From the NCBI RefSeq assembly GCF_007741475.1, contig NZ_CP036261.1, positions 1,178,001 through 1,242,000 of the forward strand: a DNA stretch of 64,000 nt, in the 5' to 3' direction. The notes under the pieces are model-generated. The model made no database searches, was not told the DNA's origin, and saw nothing but the letters and a program-made list of their open reading frames with translations. Source of the DNA: Rosistilla ulvae. Its GTDB lineage: Bacteria; Planctomycetota; Planctomycetia; Pirellulales; Pirellulaceae. The position numbers and the translations under genes were made by a program. Of this stretch, positions 7,010 through 17,729 are shown piece by piece; the first letter of the stretch is position 1; each line of letters opens with the position of its first letter.

Positions 7010-9514
7010 TCAACCGTTCAGCATCCATTGCAAGTATTGCGACCAACCGGCGCGGTCGTAACGCGTCGTCTGGGCGAAAAGGTCGTCGTATTCCGGCGGG
7101 ATTCGATCGAGGATCTGTTGCGCTTGTTTGAGAATACGTTGTACATCGGATTGACGATCCAAGGCGTCGAAGCAACGCGATTGCTGGACCATCGCTTCGA
7201 GCGCGATCGGTTCGTTGATGAAACGATTGATTGTGGCACTGTAGGACGTGATCGCATCTTCGAACTTCTGCAGCCCGAACAGCGCATCGGCTTCGCCCAG
7301 ATAGCAGTTCCGCAACATCGCTTGTTCCATATCGGTTAGCGCACCATCGTCGTTGACGCTGTTGAGATCCGAGCGCAGCTGACGAAAGGTCTGTGCCGCG
7401 GCGGCCAGATGGTTGGAATGGATCAGGTTTTGCTCGCGTCGACTCGAATCGAGCGTGTCGGCCATCTCGGCGCGCAGCTTGGGCCAATGGGCAGCATAGC
7501 GATGCGCTTGGGCTGCCAGATAAACCGCCCGTCGGGCTTCACGCATTCCCGCGTAGCGTGTGTTGGCCTCTTCGAGACGACGGATCGCGGCATTGAAAAC
7601 GTCTTGATTCTTGCGAAACAGAGGTGCTTGTTCTGCGATCGGTGGCGTCGCTTGGTTCGGCTTGGGCGTGGTCAGGGCATAGTGCGTGGTGACCGCTTCG
7701 GAATACAACAGTTCGCCCAACGCCAACAGCGAGTCGCGCCAGGCACGGCTGTCCGGGGCCAGCAGGCCATCGTGCAGGTTGGCTTCCAGAAAGGCTTGTG
7801 CGGTGCTGGCATCCCCCAGCTCGCGAGCCGCTTGGGCGGCTAGGATGCGGGCTTTGTAAGCGAGGCTATCGCGAGGGAATTCGGCGATACACGTCTCGCA
7901 TGTCCGCATGGCCGACGCGAATTCACGAAGCGCCAGCTGGGCTTTGGCCTGCAGGATCAGGCCCCGCGGCAATTGGTCTCGCTGCTGATATTTCAGATAG
8001 GGTTCCAGCAGATCGAGACAGGGTTCATACAAATGAGCGAGGTCGTATTGTTGAATCGCGTCCCAAAGGAAGTCGGGATACTGTGGCGACGTGAACCATA
8101 ATTCGGCCGCCTTGGCGTAAGCCTTGCCGGCCAGTGCGTGAAGCTCCTTGGATCGTTCGATCATTGCCCGATCGGCGGTCGCGTCGGGGCGGAGATTTTG
8201 GGCCAACAACGCCTCGCCCCACGCAGCATAACTGGCCCCTTCCATCCGCAGTGAATCGGCCTGTTCAAAGATCGGACGCAGTTCGTGAGTCACATCGATC
8301 GCCGTTTCAAATCGCTCCTGTTGACGCAGGCTTTCAACGACGATTCGAAGTCGGCGACGGAATTCATCCAACGAGATCAACCGCGGATCGAAGCCGGTTG
8401 GATCGCCCAGGTCGCGGGCCAGATAGGTCGATGTGCCAATGCATTCTTGAGCCGTCCCGTGGTCGGCGAGGATCTCCAGTTCCTCGATCGCGCCGGCCAG
8501 CGAAACCGCCGGGTCGACGTGGTTCTGGCGGACCGCACCGAGCAAGCCCAGCGCTTTTTCGTGTTCTCCCAGCAAGCGTTGTGCTTGTCCGGCAACCAGC
8601 ATCGCATCGAGACCTAAGCGTTCGTCGGCGGTCCGCGCGATTTCGACCAATTCGTCCAACGCGTCTTCGATAATCTGGCGGGCTTCGGGGGAGAGTGGTT
8701 TGGAGGGGGAGATCCGCTGGCGTTCGCGGATCATTTCTTCGGCGCGTCCAAGTTGAATCTTGGTCGATTCCAGCCGTGCCTTGGCCGACAAGCCCGGTTC
8801 GGTCGAGGCTTGCGTGGTCGCGGCCAGGGCCTCGTCCCAGTCGTGTCGTTCGCGAAGGATTCGAGCTCGCAATAATTGCCCATCAGCCCGTTCGTCGCTG
8901 TCGATTGTCGGCAGTGTCAGATATTTGTCGATCGTCGCCAAGGCTGCCGCTGGCGAGTATTCAGGGGACCGCAGTTGTGCGTCGGCGAACAGTTGCAGGT
9001 ACTGACGCTGGGCGTCGACGCGGTTCTGGATGCCTTGTTCAAACGCCTTTGCCGCACCGGTGAAATCACCTGTGCTGTATTTTGCATGGGCCAACAGCAG
9101 TGTCCCCTCGCGAGCATAACTTTTGGGGAACCCAATTAGTTCGGCGTGTTTCAATTGCTCGACGACCTGGCTCAATTGGACTCGGCGAGCGTCGAGTTCC
9201 GGTACATCGAAAGCTTGGAGGACGGCGCTGGCTGCATCGAGAAAAGCATGCAGTTGCCGTTGTTCATCGGTCCAGTCGGGGCTGGCAGTCAGCGAGTTGG
9301 TCAGCGAACTAACAACTGCCCAGCGGCCTTCGTTAAATTCTTCTTGCGCGAGTTTTAACGTCGCGTCGACGTTGACCGAGGACCTTTGGGTGAAGGTCGC
9401 AAACAGCGTTGCGAAAGTGCCGAGCGCGACCACAGCCAGGACGGCGATGCTGGCCAGTTTCCAGGGGCTTGCCGGCGGAGTGGTCGTTTCGTTTTCGGCC
9501 GGTGTTTCGTCCAA
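7010..9514 (-). CDS. Membrane-anchored TPR-type helical repeat protein
   Basis: An 834-residue protein with a short acidic cytoplasmic tail, one transmembrane helix (about residues 18-38, LASIAVLAVVALGTFATLFA) and a very long helical-repeat domain rich in alanine, typical of TPR arrays (for example ADAQLRSPEYSPAAALATID, AYKARILAAQAARELGDAST, FGLQKFEDAITSYSATINRF). The start is a TTG at 9514. An in-frame TAG lies just upstream, so no better start exists before the membrane helix. The gene is the first of the flagellar run on this strand, with only 48 bases to the FlgN-like gene. It may be co-transcribed, but nothing in the sequence links it to flagella. Its likely job is scaffolding in the periplasm. 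Confidence 0.8.
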   Translation of the reverse strand: MDETPAENETTTPPASPWKLASIAVLAVVALGTFATLFATFTQRSSVNVDATLKLAQEEFNEGRWAVVSSLTNSLTASPDWTDEQRQLHAFLDAASAVLQAFDVPELDARRVQLSQVVEQLKHAELIGFPKSYAREGTLLLAHAKYSTGDFTGAAKAFEQGIQNRVDAQRQYLQLFADAQLRSPEYSPAAALATIDKYLTLPTIDSDERADGQLLRARILRERHDWDEALAATTQASTEPGLSAKARLESTKIQLGRAEEMIRERQRISPSKPLSPEARQIIEDALDELVEIARTADERLGLDAMLVAGQAQRLLGEHEKALGLLGAVRQNHVDPAVSLAGAIEELEILADHGTAQECIGTSTYLARDLGDPTGFDPRLISLDEFRRRLRIVVESLRQQERFETAIDVTHELRPIFEQADSLRMEGASYAAWGEALLAQNLRPDATADRAMIERSKELHALAGKAYAKAAELWFTSPQYPDFLWDAIQQYDLAHLYEPCLDLLEPYLKYQQRDQLPRGLILQAKAQLALREFASAMRTCETCIAEFPRDSLAYKARILAAQAARELGDASTAQAFLEANLHDGLLAPDSRAWRDSLLALGELLYSEAVTTHYALTTPKPNQATPPIAEQAPLFRKNQDVFNAAIRRLEEANTRYAGMREARRAVYLAAQAHRYAAHWPKLRAEMADTLDSSRREQNLIHSNHLAAAAQTFRQLRSDLNSVNDDGALTDMEQAMLRNCYLGEADALFGLQKFEDAITSYSATINRFINEPIALEAMVQQSRCFDALDRQSDVQRILKQAQQILDRIPPEYDDLFAQTTRYDRAGWSQYLQWMLNG

Positions 9515-9539
9515 TGAAAGGCCTGGCTAAAGAGCGGAT

Positions 9540-10319
9540 TTAGTTCGCGGAAAACTCAACCGGTTCGGTGTCGCAGATCGTCGCTGTCCGTAGCGTGTCG
9601 ATGCCCGTCACCTGTCCCATGATCCATTCGTTGACATCGCTCAAAATCTGCGGATGCAGTTCGTTGAGGACGTCGTATTGCCGCAGATCCAATCCGATCC
9701 GGGCGGCGTGCAAGTTCCGCAAATCGCGGCATAGGTCGTTGGTCGGATAGACCGATTCATCGGCTCCCAAGGCGATCATCATCGGCAGATTGCGGGCCGC
9801 GGCTAGGTTCGCCAGTGGGCGTGCACCTGTCGGGAAGCGTCCGCCCAAAGAGACCGCCCCTGCAAACGCCGTCGGGTGTCGCAGTGCGGTTCGCAGGGCC
9901 ATCGTGCCCCCTTCGCGGTAACCGACCACGCAGACGCGGTTACGATTGATGCTGTAGCGAGTGCTGGCAAGATCGATCGCGTCGAACAGCGTTTGTTCGG
10001 TGATCGCAATTCCCGCTTCGCTTTGCAGCCATGAGAAACCGTGCCCCATCGAATCGGTGGCCCGCGGTGCTCGGACGCCGACGCCGATGTAGTTCTGCAT
10101 GCTGATCGAGGGAAGCACGGTGGGCATTTGCGACTGGTCGCTGCCTTCGTTGTGCAGCCAGATCACCAGCGGATATTCGTAGTTGGATTCGTATTGAACG
10201 GGAAGGAAGAACGACGACCGGCCGCAGGTTTCGAGCGTTGCCGAGGGATGCGACTGCAAGTTTTTGGCCCCTGAGAAGTTGCCACTCGCCGAAGCGTTTT
10301 CTGACCAAAGACGGTTCAT
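9540..10319 (-). CDS. Phospholipase/carboxylesterase-fold protein with the nucleophile serine replaced by arginine
   Basis: The 259 residues follow the alpha/beta-hydrolase pattern of the phospholipase/carboxylesterase family. There is a core strand with an oxyanion region (YPLVIWLHNEGSD, residues 49-61), a nucleophile elbow (NRVCVVGYREGGTMALRTA), an acid strand (MMIALGADESVYP, D187) and a histidine loop (LHPQILSDVNEWIM, H222). In active members the elbow reads GxSxG. Here it reads G133-Y-R-E-G, so R135 takes the place of the serine. The rest of the fold is well kept, so this may be a pseudoenzyme with a binding role (inference). The gene stands 25 bases before the TPR membrane protein on the same strand. 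Confidence 0.8.
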   Translation of the reverse strand: MNRLWSENASASGNFSGAKNLQSHPSATLETCGRSSFFLPVQYESNYEYPLVIWLHNEGSDQSQMPTVLPSISMQNYIGVGVRAPRATDSMGHGFSWLQSEAGIAITEQTLFDAIDLASTRYSINRNRVCVVGYREGGTMALRTALRHPTAFAGAVSLGGRFPTGARPLANLAAARNLPMMIALGADESVYPTNDLCRDLRNLHAARIGLDLRQYDVLNELHPQILSDVNEWIMGQVTGIDTLRTATICDTEPVEFSAN

Positions 10320-10555
10320 AGTCGACTTGCCCTGGGGACCGAGAAAGGAGAGGCGTTGGCCGCCATTCTGCTCGCGAGAATCGAAACGTTTTAGGTTTCC
10401 TTCGTGTATCTGTCAACACTAAGATTAGATATCAAATCACCCTTCTTGGTCGTCCCATTGAAGATGGAGACGACGCAAGAATGGGTGTTTAACATCGCGT
10501 TTTGCCGGGCCGCGATCGCGGCGTTGGCATTGGCATTGGCTTGCCAGCAATCAGC
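10320..10555. other. Intergenic region without a recognisable gene
   Basis: These 236 bases lie between the hydrolase-like gene and malate dehydrogenase, both on the minus strand. They must hold the upstream signals of the former and the 3' end of the latter. I see no strong hairpin, no Shine-Dalgarno-led ORF and no repeat shared with the rest of the window. Confidence 0.4.
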
Positions 10556-11530
<975 letters not shown>

Positions 11531-11731
11531 TCAAATTCAGTAGCCCAGCGGGCCCGTTGTCCATCGGTCGCCGATTATACCGCGCGTTGCGAATGTATGG
11601 CACGGCACCGCAGCCCAAGTCGCTTTATGAAGTTGCGAAAATTAACGGTGGGGCGTTTGGATCGCGCAGCGGTTTGTTGCGACGGGCGGGCGAGCCGTTC
11701 GGGGCGGGGGATCGGGGGCGTCGTGCTGGCG

Positions 11732-13099
11732 TCAAGAAAGCGGATTGTCGTCCAGATTGGGAATCACGTCGGGCATCATCTTGTTTCGCTTTGCCCGCAT
11801 CTGGCGATCCGCTTGGGATGCCTTGGTCAGGTAGGCAATCGTGCCGATCAGGCCCACCATAAATACGATCGCGATGATCCAGCCGATTCGGGCTAGGCTC
11901 GCTTGGGCAGATCCGGCTGGCTTGATCGTGATCGCGGTCCCGGCGATCAGCGGTCCGATCTGGCGATCGCCCCCCTTGCTGCTGACGAAATCGGTTTCGT
12001 ACGTCCATAACCGATAGAAGAAGCCGTCGACGTCGATCATCGCTTTGTGCATCAGCATCGCTTTGGTGACGCGTCCGTTCTGGCTGACCAGATCGTTGAG
12101 AAACGGCGGCAGTTTCAGCATCGCCAACGTCACGGGATAGCGGTTGCCAAATATGATCGGCTCGCCGCCATCCTTGGTCGGGATGCGAACCTGGGCGTTG
12201 TCCAGTTCGCCAAAGGCGTCGATCTCCCAATAGTGATCTTGTCCGATCTGATCTTGCAGCGACGGCGCGACGATCTGTTGAATTCGGGCCGTTTCCAGTC
12301 GCACGCGAATGAATTCGCCGATCAGTTTCTCTGATTCGGCGGCGTTTAATAAGACCTGTGGGCGAATCGCACGCGGAGTGGCGGTGGTGTCGGACGAAAC
12401 TTGGTTGGCTGCTTTTAGGAATTCATAAAACGCGGACGATTCGGCCGACGACAGAGGCGAGCGGTTGCGGCGTTGGATCAAGCCAAATTGGCCCACGTCG
12501 AAGCCTGCTTTGCTCAACAGAATCCAACCCTCCGGGAGAGGCAGACTGGGATCGGATTGCGTTGGGAACCATTGGACGTTGCCGCAAACGATCAACGGCG
12601 GAGCGGTCGGCGACGCGCTGGCGATCAAAAATCCGCGGCCTCGCAGTGGTTGTTGCAGTGTTTTGGCACGCTTCCATTGTTGCGGAACCTGCTTGCACAA
12701 CAGCCCGAGTTCTTCGTCGTCGACCACGACCTTGATCAACCACATCGCATCGAAGTCCAGCGATTCGGAGAGTCGCTCGGGAATCGGTATCCGTTGCAGC
12801 CCGATCGCTTCGCCCTGGATCTCGATCGCGTGAGGGAGATTGGGAGAGGTCGTGGTCGGTTGAGCCAGCAGGTCGGTCAGATGTTGGTCGCCGATCCGCG
12901 CGACACGCCACAGCACGCGGGCTGCTTCAGCCGGTACTGCGCTGGTCGTCGATTGAGCTTTCCACCACTGGCGAACCGATTCCAGATCGGCTTCGGAAAC
13001 GCCGGGGATCGGTTCGTCAACGGCCTGTGCAGCGGTTGGGTTGGCCAGGCCGAAGCCCCAGGCAAATGCGAGGGACAACGCGGCGATGCAGGTTTTCAT
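11732..13099 (-). CDS. Membrane protein of unknown function, paralogue of the next upstream gene
   Basis: A 455-residue protein of a kind common in planctomycetes but without a name I can give. It has a signal peptide (MKTCIAALSLAFAWGFGL, cut after TAAQA), a large extracytoplasmic part and one C-terminal transmembrane helix near residue 415 (IGWIIAIVFMVGLIGTIAYL) followed by a basic tail (RQMRAKRNKMM). The stretch KAMIDVDGFFYRLWTYETDF and the preceding IPTKDGGEPIIFGNRYP align with MVDIDGLFLKRYLYRS and LRPTDGSERPIVVYSP in the neighbouring gene, so the two look like diverged copies. Only 6 bases separate this gene from that neighbour, indicating one transcript. Confidence 0.8.
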   Translation of the reverse strand: MKTCIAALSLAFAWGFGLANPTAAQAVDEPIPGVSEADLESVRQWWKAQSTTSAVPAEAARVLWRVARIGDQHLTDLLAQPTTTSPNLPHAIEIQGEAIGLQRIPIPERLSESLDFDAMWLIKVVVDDEELGLLCKQVPQQWKRAKTLQQPLRGRGFLIASASPTAPPLIVCGNVQWFPTQSDPSLPLPEGWILLSKAGFDVGQFGLIQRRNRSPLSSAESSAFYEFLKAANQVSSDTTATPRAIRPQVLLNAAESEKLIGEFIRVRLETARIQQIVAPSLQDQIGQDHYWEIDAFGELDNAQVRIPTKDGGEPIIFGNRYPVTLAMLKLPPFLNDLVSQNGRVTKAMLMHKAMIDVDGFFYRLWTYETDFVSSKGGDRQIGPLIAGTAITIKPAGSAQASLARIGWIIAIVFMVGLIGTIAYLTKASQADRQMRAKRNKMMPDVIPNLDDNPLS

Positions 13100-13105
13100 C
13101 TTCTC

Positions 13106-14302
13106 TCAATCCAGATTGTCGAAGAGCTTTAAGGCTGGCTGCGTTCGTTTTTGACGCAACAGTTGGTCGTGTCGCGCGTTTCGGCGGACGCTCCAGTACC
13201 ACAGGCCGGTGACCGCGAAAGCGATCATTGCCGCGGCTGCGACGATCATCGCAATCGTCGAACGGGCGGGAGATGGGCCGCTCGCCGCAGCGGTCCGCGG
13301 CGCGGTTTGGGCGGGTGTGATTCTGGCGACCAACAGCGGAGCTTGATCGTATCCGCCGACCGATCGATACAGGTAGCGTTTCAAAAACAGGCCATCGATG
13401 TCGACCATCGGGCCGCTGTCATCGACACCGCTCTCGGGCAGGCTGGCAATCTGTGGAGGAACGCTGGGGCTGTAGACAACGATCGGCCGTTCCGATCCAT
13501 CGGTCGGCCGCAGCCAAACCATCCAGTAGTCATCGATATTAAAAGGGTTCGGTTTCGCATCGATCCGCGTCGCTTGGACGGCCTGACCGTACATTCGTAC
13601 ATGGCGTCCGCGGTAGATCACCGATTGTTCGATCAGCGGCACAACGCCGACATAAACCGGATCTTCGGATAATCGGTCGCCGTTGGCGATCCGTTCCAAT
13701 GTTCGATAAAAGGCTTTGAAGTCGCCCCCATTCCAGACCGTGCCATCTTCGACCGTGTCAAAGTAGGTCGCGTCGAGAGCGGATTGCAGGTCGGTCAACA
13801 GCCGATCGGCGGCCGGTTCGCGATCGGGCTGGCCCGACAGTGCGGTTTCAAATTCGGTGGGATCCGCAAAACCGGCCTCCCTCGCCGCGCTGGCGACAGT
13901 CGCACTGAGGCTGTTGAGTTGTTCATCGTCTTCCGCAGTCGTCTCGGTCGTTGGATGGCGAAGCGCTGCCAAGCGGCGGGTCAATTGATCGCGGATGTCA
14001 GGACTCAAACGCCCGACCAGGCTGGCAAAGTCTGCCGCGGCACGCGGTTTCGGTGGGGCCGCGGGTAGAAACACCGGCTGGCTTTGGATCTCGATCCCTG
14101 CAGGGGTTGTGATCGGAACGCCCAGCCGCGCAAAAATCTTGCGGTAGACTTCGGGATCACCCGCTTGCTGCATCAACAACAGCACGAGAACCAGGGCGAG
14201 TGTCAGCGTGGTCAGCCGCCGTCCGTTGGAACGGACCGCCGTCGTTTTGTCATTTCGCTGGCGGTACAGCGAGCGATCGGTTAGTGAACTGCGGATTTTC
14301 AT
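13106..14302 (-). CDS. Membrane protein of unknown function with two transmembrane helices
   Basis: A 398-residue protein with an N-terminal helix (LTTLTLALVLVLLLMQQAGD, about residues 30-48) and a C-terminal one (TIAMIVAAAAMIAFAVTGLW, about residues 345-368), so the middle is probably periplasmic. No family recognised. The middle aligns with the next gene (see that entry) through a shared MxDxDGxF motif and the preceding DGxxxPIxxxxxxxP block. The last residues are basic and then acidic (LRQKRTQPALKLFDNLD). The pair is transcribed away from the TPR/ExbB genes, so the 280-base space at 14303-14582 probably holds two divergent promoters. Confidence 0.78.
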   Translation of the reverse strand: MKIRSSLTDRSLYRQRNDKTTAVRSNGRRLTTLTLALVLVLLLMQQAGDPEVYRKIFARLGVPITTPAGIEIQSQPVFLPAAPPKPRAAADFASLVGRLSPDIRDQLTRRLAALRHPTTETTAEDDEQLNSLSATVASAAREAGFADPTEFETALSGQPDREPAADRLLTDLQSALDATYFDTVEDGTVWNGGDFKAFYRTLERIANGDRLSEDPVYVGVVPLIEQSVIYRGRHVRMYGQAVQATRIDAKPNPFNIDDYWMVWLRPTDGSERPIVVYSPSVPPQIASLPESGVDDSGPMVDIDGLFLKRYLYRSVGGYDQAPLLVARITPAQTAPRTAAASGPSPARSTIAMIVAAAAMIAFAVTGLWYWSVRRNARHDQLLRQKRTQPALKLFDNLD

Positions 14303-14582
14303 TAGGATGTTCGGTATATGAGATACAATTGATTATAGCTTTTCCGGTATCCCCGCGGTTGGCTGTTGTAACGCGCCATCGGCTCTTTATATTGAATAGA
14401 GACGGAAGCGACGCAGTGCCACGGCAGCAAGGGGGTATACTTTTCCCCTCGGTGTCAGGGTGCGGATTCGCATCTCAGGCTCCAACCGGTCGCGCTAACT
14501 AAAATAGCTCGAACGTTCCTTATCCGACACAGGCATATTTCATGCCAGACGCCTTCCCCAGCTGATTGAACTCAGGGTTCGA

Positions 14583-17500
14583 ATGATCCACCTCACCAAG
14601 ATGGTCCCGACGGGGCTGCTCGCGATCGGACTTGCTTTCTCTGCATCACCGCTGCACGTTTTGGGCGAAGAACCGGCAGAGATGTATCTGAAACAACTGC
14701 GGGCCAATCGTTATTTCGACATGGCGTTGATCTATTTGGACCGGATCGAAAAAGGGGCCCCCGCTCCCGATGAGATTCGGTCGGCGATTGGGTTAGAGCG
14801 GGCGCAGACCTATTTAGAGATCGCCGGCACGACGCGCGTCCCCGCGGTTCGGGACGATAACTTTCTCAAGGCGGAAGCTTCGTTGCGATCGTTTGTCGAT
14901 CAACAGAAGGATCATCCGCGCGTGGCCGAAGCGCGGATGCAGTTGGGGAAATTGCTGCTGACTCGGGCCGTGGTGCTTTTGGAGGGAAAGGAACTCGACG
15001 ACGCCCAACGCAAAAACGCTCGCGGTTCGCTCGACGCGGCGGCGACAGTCTTTGATCAGATCGTCGAAGATCTGCGCGGCAAGTTGAAAGCGATGCAGGG
15101 CAATAAGATCGATTCGAGCGACTCGGCGGCGCTGGCTCTTCGGGAGCGATATCGCGGCGAGTTTCTAGGAGCGAATCTGTTGGGCGGAGATGTCCGCGAA
15201 CGAGCGGGGGACACGTTCCCGAAAGATTCTCCCGAGCGGGTCAAACGCTACGACGCGGCGCTAGCTAAATACAAGGAGCTGGCTGAAAAGTACAGTTCGC
15301 TGTTGCCTGGTGCTCAGGCGGCCTTCTTCATCGGCCGGGTGCAAGAAAAGAAGGGAGACGTCGATGCGGCGTTGACCGCTTATCAAAATACACTTCGGCA
15401 GCCCGACGTCGAAGCCTTGCGACCAGCCAAGACCGAAGCGGCAGCCCGCGCGGTCGACATCTTGATGTCCAAGAGCCCGCCGAAGACGAAAGAAGCGATC
15501 GCGTTGGCCGGTTCCTGGATGGGCGGCTTGCGTCCCAATGAGCGTTCGCTGCCGGAATGGCAAGTCTTGCGAACCGCGTTGGCCAAAGCTTATTTGGCAT
15601 CGGCATCGGATCAAAAGCCGGCCGATGCTAGAAAAACCAAGGGAACTGCTCGCGCCTTGTTGGTTGCCGCGACCAAGGTTCCTGGGCCGCATCTCGGTGA
15701 GGCCCGCGAGTTGTTGGGAAATATTGGCGTCGAGGTGACCGACGAAGAAGCCGCGCCCGTGGAGGCACCCAAGTCGTTCGCCGAAGCCTTGACTGCCTGC
15801 CGGGAAATGATGGACGCAGCCAAAATGGCGGCGCTGCCAATCCAAGTCTTGAAGGATGAGATCGCGCGTGGCGGCGACAACGTTGATGAGTTGAAGCAGC
15901 AAGTGGTCGAAGCGCAAGCCGACGTCGACAAGCGATACGAGGTCGCGTCGAGCATGATCCAGCAGGGCTTGGCGCTGACGAGCCGCGAAGACACACAGGA
16001 AGCGATCAATCAGGGGCGGTTCTCTCTAGCCTGGATCGAATCGCAGCGCGAGCGTTATTGGGAAGCTGCCGTGATTGGTGAATTCGTCGCTCGGCGGTTT
16101 CCCACCGACGCGTTGGCGTTGCAGAGCGGATTGGTCGCGTTGAACGCTTATCAATCGATGTTGCAGGCAGCAGATGAAACCCGGCAAGCCGCGCTGATGC
16201 GGAAGATCGAACCGCTGGCGATGTTCTTGTCGGATCAGTGGCCCGAGGATCCCAATTCCGCGTCGGCCGCAAACCTGTTGGTGCAGATCTCGATGTTGGA
16301 CAAACGCTGGGACGATGCCGAGAAGTATCTGGTGAAGATCCCCACCGATTCTCCCGCTCGGGCCAAGTTTCAGAATCTGTTGGGACAGTTTTTGTGGAAC
16401 GAGTACCAGCAGCAAATCAAAGCGGACGAAACCGAAAAAGCGGCCGGCACGTTGCAGCGAAGTATGAAGCAATTGGAGGCCGGATTGAAACTGGTTCAGC
16501 GCAATGACGTCGACAATACGACGCTGTTGTCGGCGCTGTTGTTGTCCAAAGCCAAACTGCAGAACGACGATGCGAAAGCCTCGCTGAGCATTCTTGAGAA
16601 CGAGACCTATGGTCCGTTGAATCGTCTCAAAGGCGATGGGGCTTTAAAGGCTCCAGGCCAAGGGTTTGTCCCCGACACCTATCGGACCGCGCTGCAAGCG
16701 TTGGTCAGCCAATTGAAGGATGGTGGCGACGGCGGCGAATTGTTGCCCAAGGCGAAGTCGATGATGAGCGATCTTCGCGAGGCTTTGAGTTCGGAACCCG
16801 ATTCTGGCAAGAAGCTGATCGGAATCTATTATTCCTTGGCAAAGGATATTCGCCTGCAGATCGAAAACGCGAAGCCGAATGAAAAGGTGAAACTGATCGA
16901 GGCGGTCAAGCTGTTTTTAGGAAACGTTGGCGATCAATCGACCGATCCGGCAACCAAGCACTGGGTCGCTCAGACCTTTATGGAGATGGGTGAATCGGCG
17001 ATGGGGGATGTTCCTCCGCCAGCGACTGGCCAGGCGAAGGAGTTGTTGGAAGCGGCGGCCAAACAATTGAAAGCGTTGCTCGACGATCCCTCCGAAGATG
17101 CCGATGCGGTCCGCCAGATCCGATTCGAACTGGCGACGACCTCGCGGATGATGGGGGATTATAAGGGAGCGATCAATCAGTTGGAACAGATCCTGAAAGA
17201 AAAGAACAGCATGATCGATGCTCAGGTGCAAGCGGCGCTAAGCTACCAACAATGGGCGCTCTCCCCAGGGTTTAATCCCAAATACGTCAAGAATGCGTTG
17301 AACAGTGCGATGTCGGGGGCACGCCCCGACGCGAAGCGTAAGAACACGATCTGGGGCTGGGGGAAACTGGCCAAATTGGCTCAAGGCAAGCCGGCGTTTG
17401 AAGCGACATTTTTCGACGCGCGGTACCGGATTGCCGAATGCATGTACATGACCGGGCAGCGATCGCCCGAGCCAAGTGACAAAGCGAAGTACGCTGAGAA

Positions 17501-17633
17501 AGCGGAGAAGGTGATCTTGGGGACGCTGCAATTGTATCCAAAGCTAGGTGGTCCCGAGGATGTTCAACGCAATGACAAACTCATCCGCCAAGCCCAACAG
17601 GCTCAAGCAAAAACGCCGACGGGGCTCCCATAA
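14583..17633 (+). CDS. Large secreted TPR-repeat protein
   Basis: A 1016-residue protein with a signal peptide (residues 1-28, ending ASPLHVLGEEPAE) and then helical repeats along the whole length. TPR-like units include RYFDMALIYLDRIEKGAPAP, YDAALAKYKELAEKYSSLLP, GDVDAALTAYQNTLRQPD, KRWDDAEKYLVKIPTDSPAR and GDYKGAINQLEQILKEKNSM. One segment (PIQVLKDEIARGGDNVDELK) looks more like a coiled coil. It is the first gene of a five-gene plus-strand run ending in two ExbD genes, so it may be the periplasmic partner of the proton-driven complex (inference). There is no catalytic motif. Confidence 0.85.
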   Translation: MIHLTKMVPTGLLAIGLAFSASPLHVLGEEPAEMYLKQLRANRYFDMALIYLDRIEKGAPAPDEIRSAIGLERAQTYLEIAGTTRVPAVRDDNFLKAEASLRSFVDQQKDHPRVAEARMQLGKLLLTRAVVLLEGKELDDAQRKNARGSLDAAATVFDQIVEDLRGKLKAMQGNKIDSSDSAALALRERYRGEFLGANLLGGDVRERAGDTFPKDSPERVKRYDAALAKYKELAEKYSSLLPGAQAAFFIGRVQEKKGDVDAALTAYQNTLRQPDVEALRPAKTEAAARAVDILMSKSPPKTKEAIALAGSWMGGLRPNERSLPEWQVLRTALAKAYLASASDQKPADARKTKGTARALLVAATKVPGPHLGEARELLGNIGVEVTDEEAAPVEAPKSFAEALTACREMMDAAKMAALPIQVLKDEIARGGDNVDELKQQVVEAQADVDKRYEVASSMIQQGLALTSREDTQEAINQGRFSLAWIESQRERYWEAAVIGEFVARRFPTDALALQSGLVALNAYQSMLQAADETRQAALMRKIEPLAMFLSDQWPEDPNSASAANLLVQISMLDKRWDDAEKYLVKIPTDSPARAKFQNLLGQFLWNEYQQQIKADETEKAAGTLQRSMKQLEAGLKLVQRNDVDNTTLLSALLLSKAKLQNDDAKASLSILENETYGPLNRLKGDGALKAPGQGFVPDTYRTALQALVSQLKDGGDGGELLPKAKSMMSDLREALSSEPDSGKKLIGIYYSLAKDIRLQIENAKPNEKVKLIEAVKLFLGNVGDQSTDPATKHWVAQTFMEMGESAMGDVPPPATGQAKELLEAAAKQLKALLDDPSEDADAVRQIRFELATTSRMMGDYKGAINQLEQILKEKNSMIDAQVQAALSYQQWALSPGFNPKYVKNALNSAMSGARPDAKRKNTIWGWGKLAKLAQGKPAFEATFFDARYRIAECMYMTGQRSPEPSDKAKYAEKAEKVILGTLQLYPKLGGPEDVQRNDKLIRQAQQAQAKTPTGLP

Positions 17634-17729
17634 AACAACACGTCGCTCTCTCCTCAACTCCGCATTGCCGCTCGATTGTTGGCAAGCCGCCTTTTTAAAG
17701 AACCATCCGATCCCGGAACCGATAAATCG

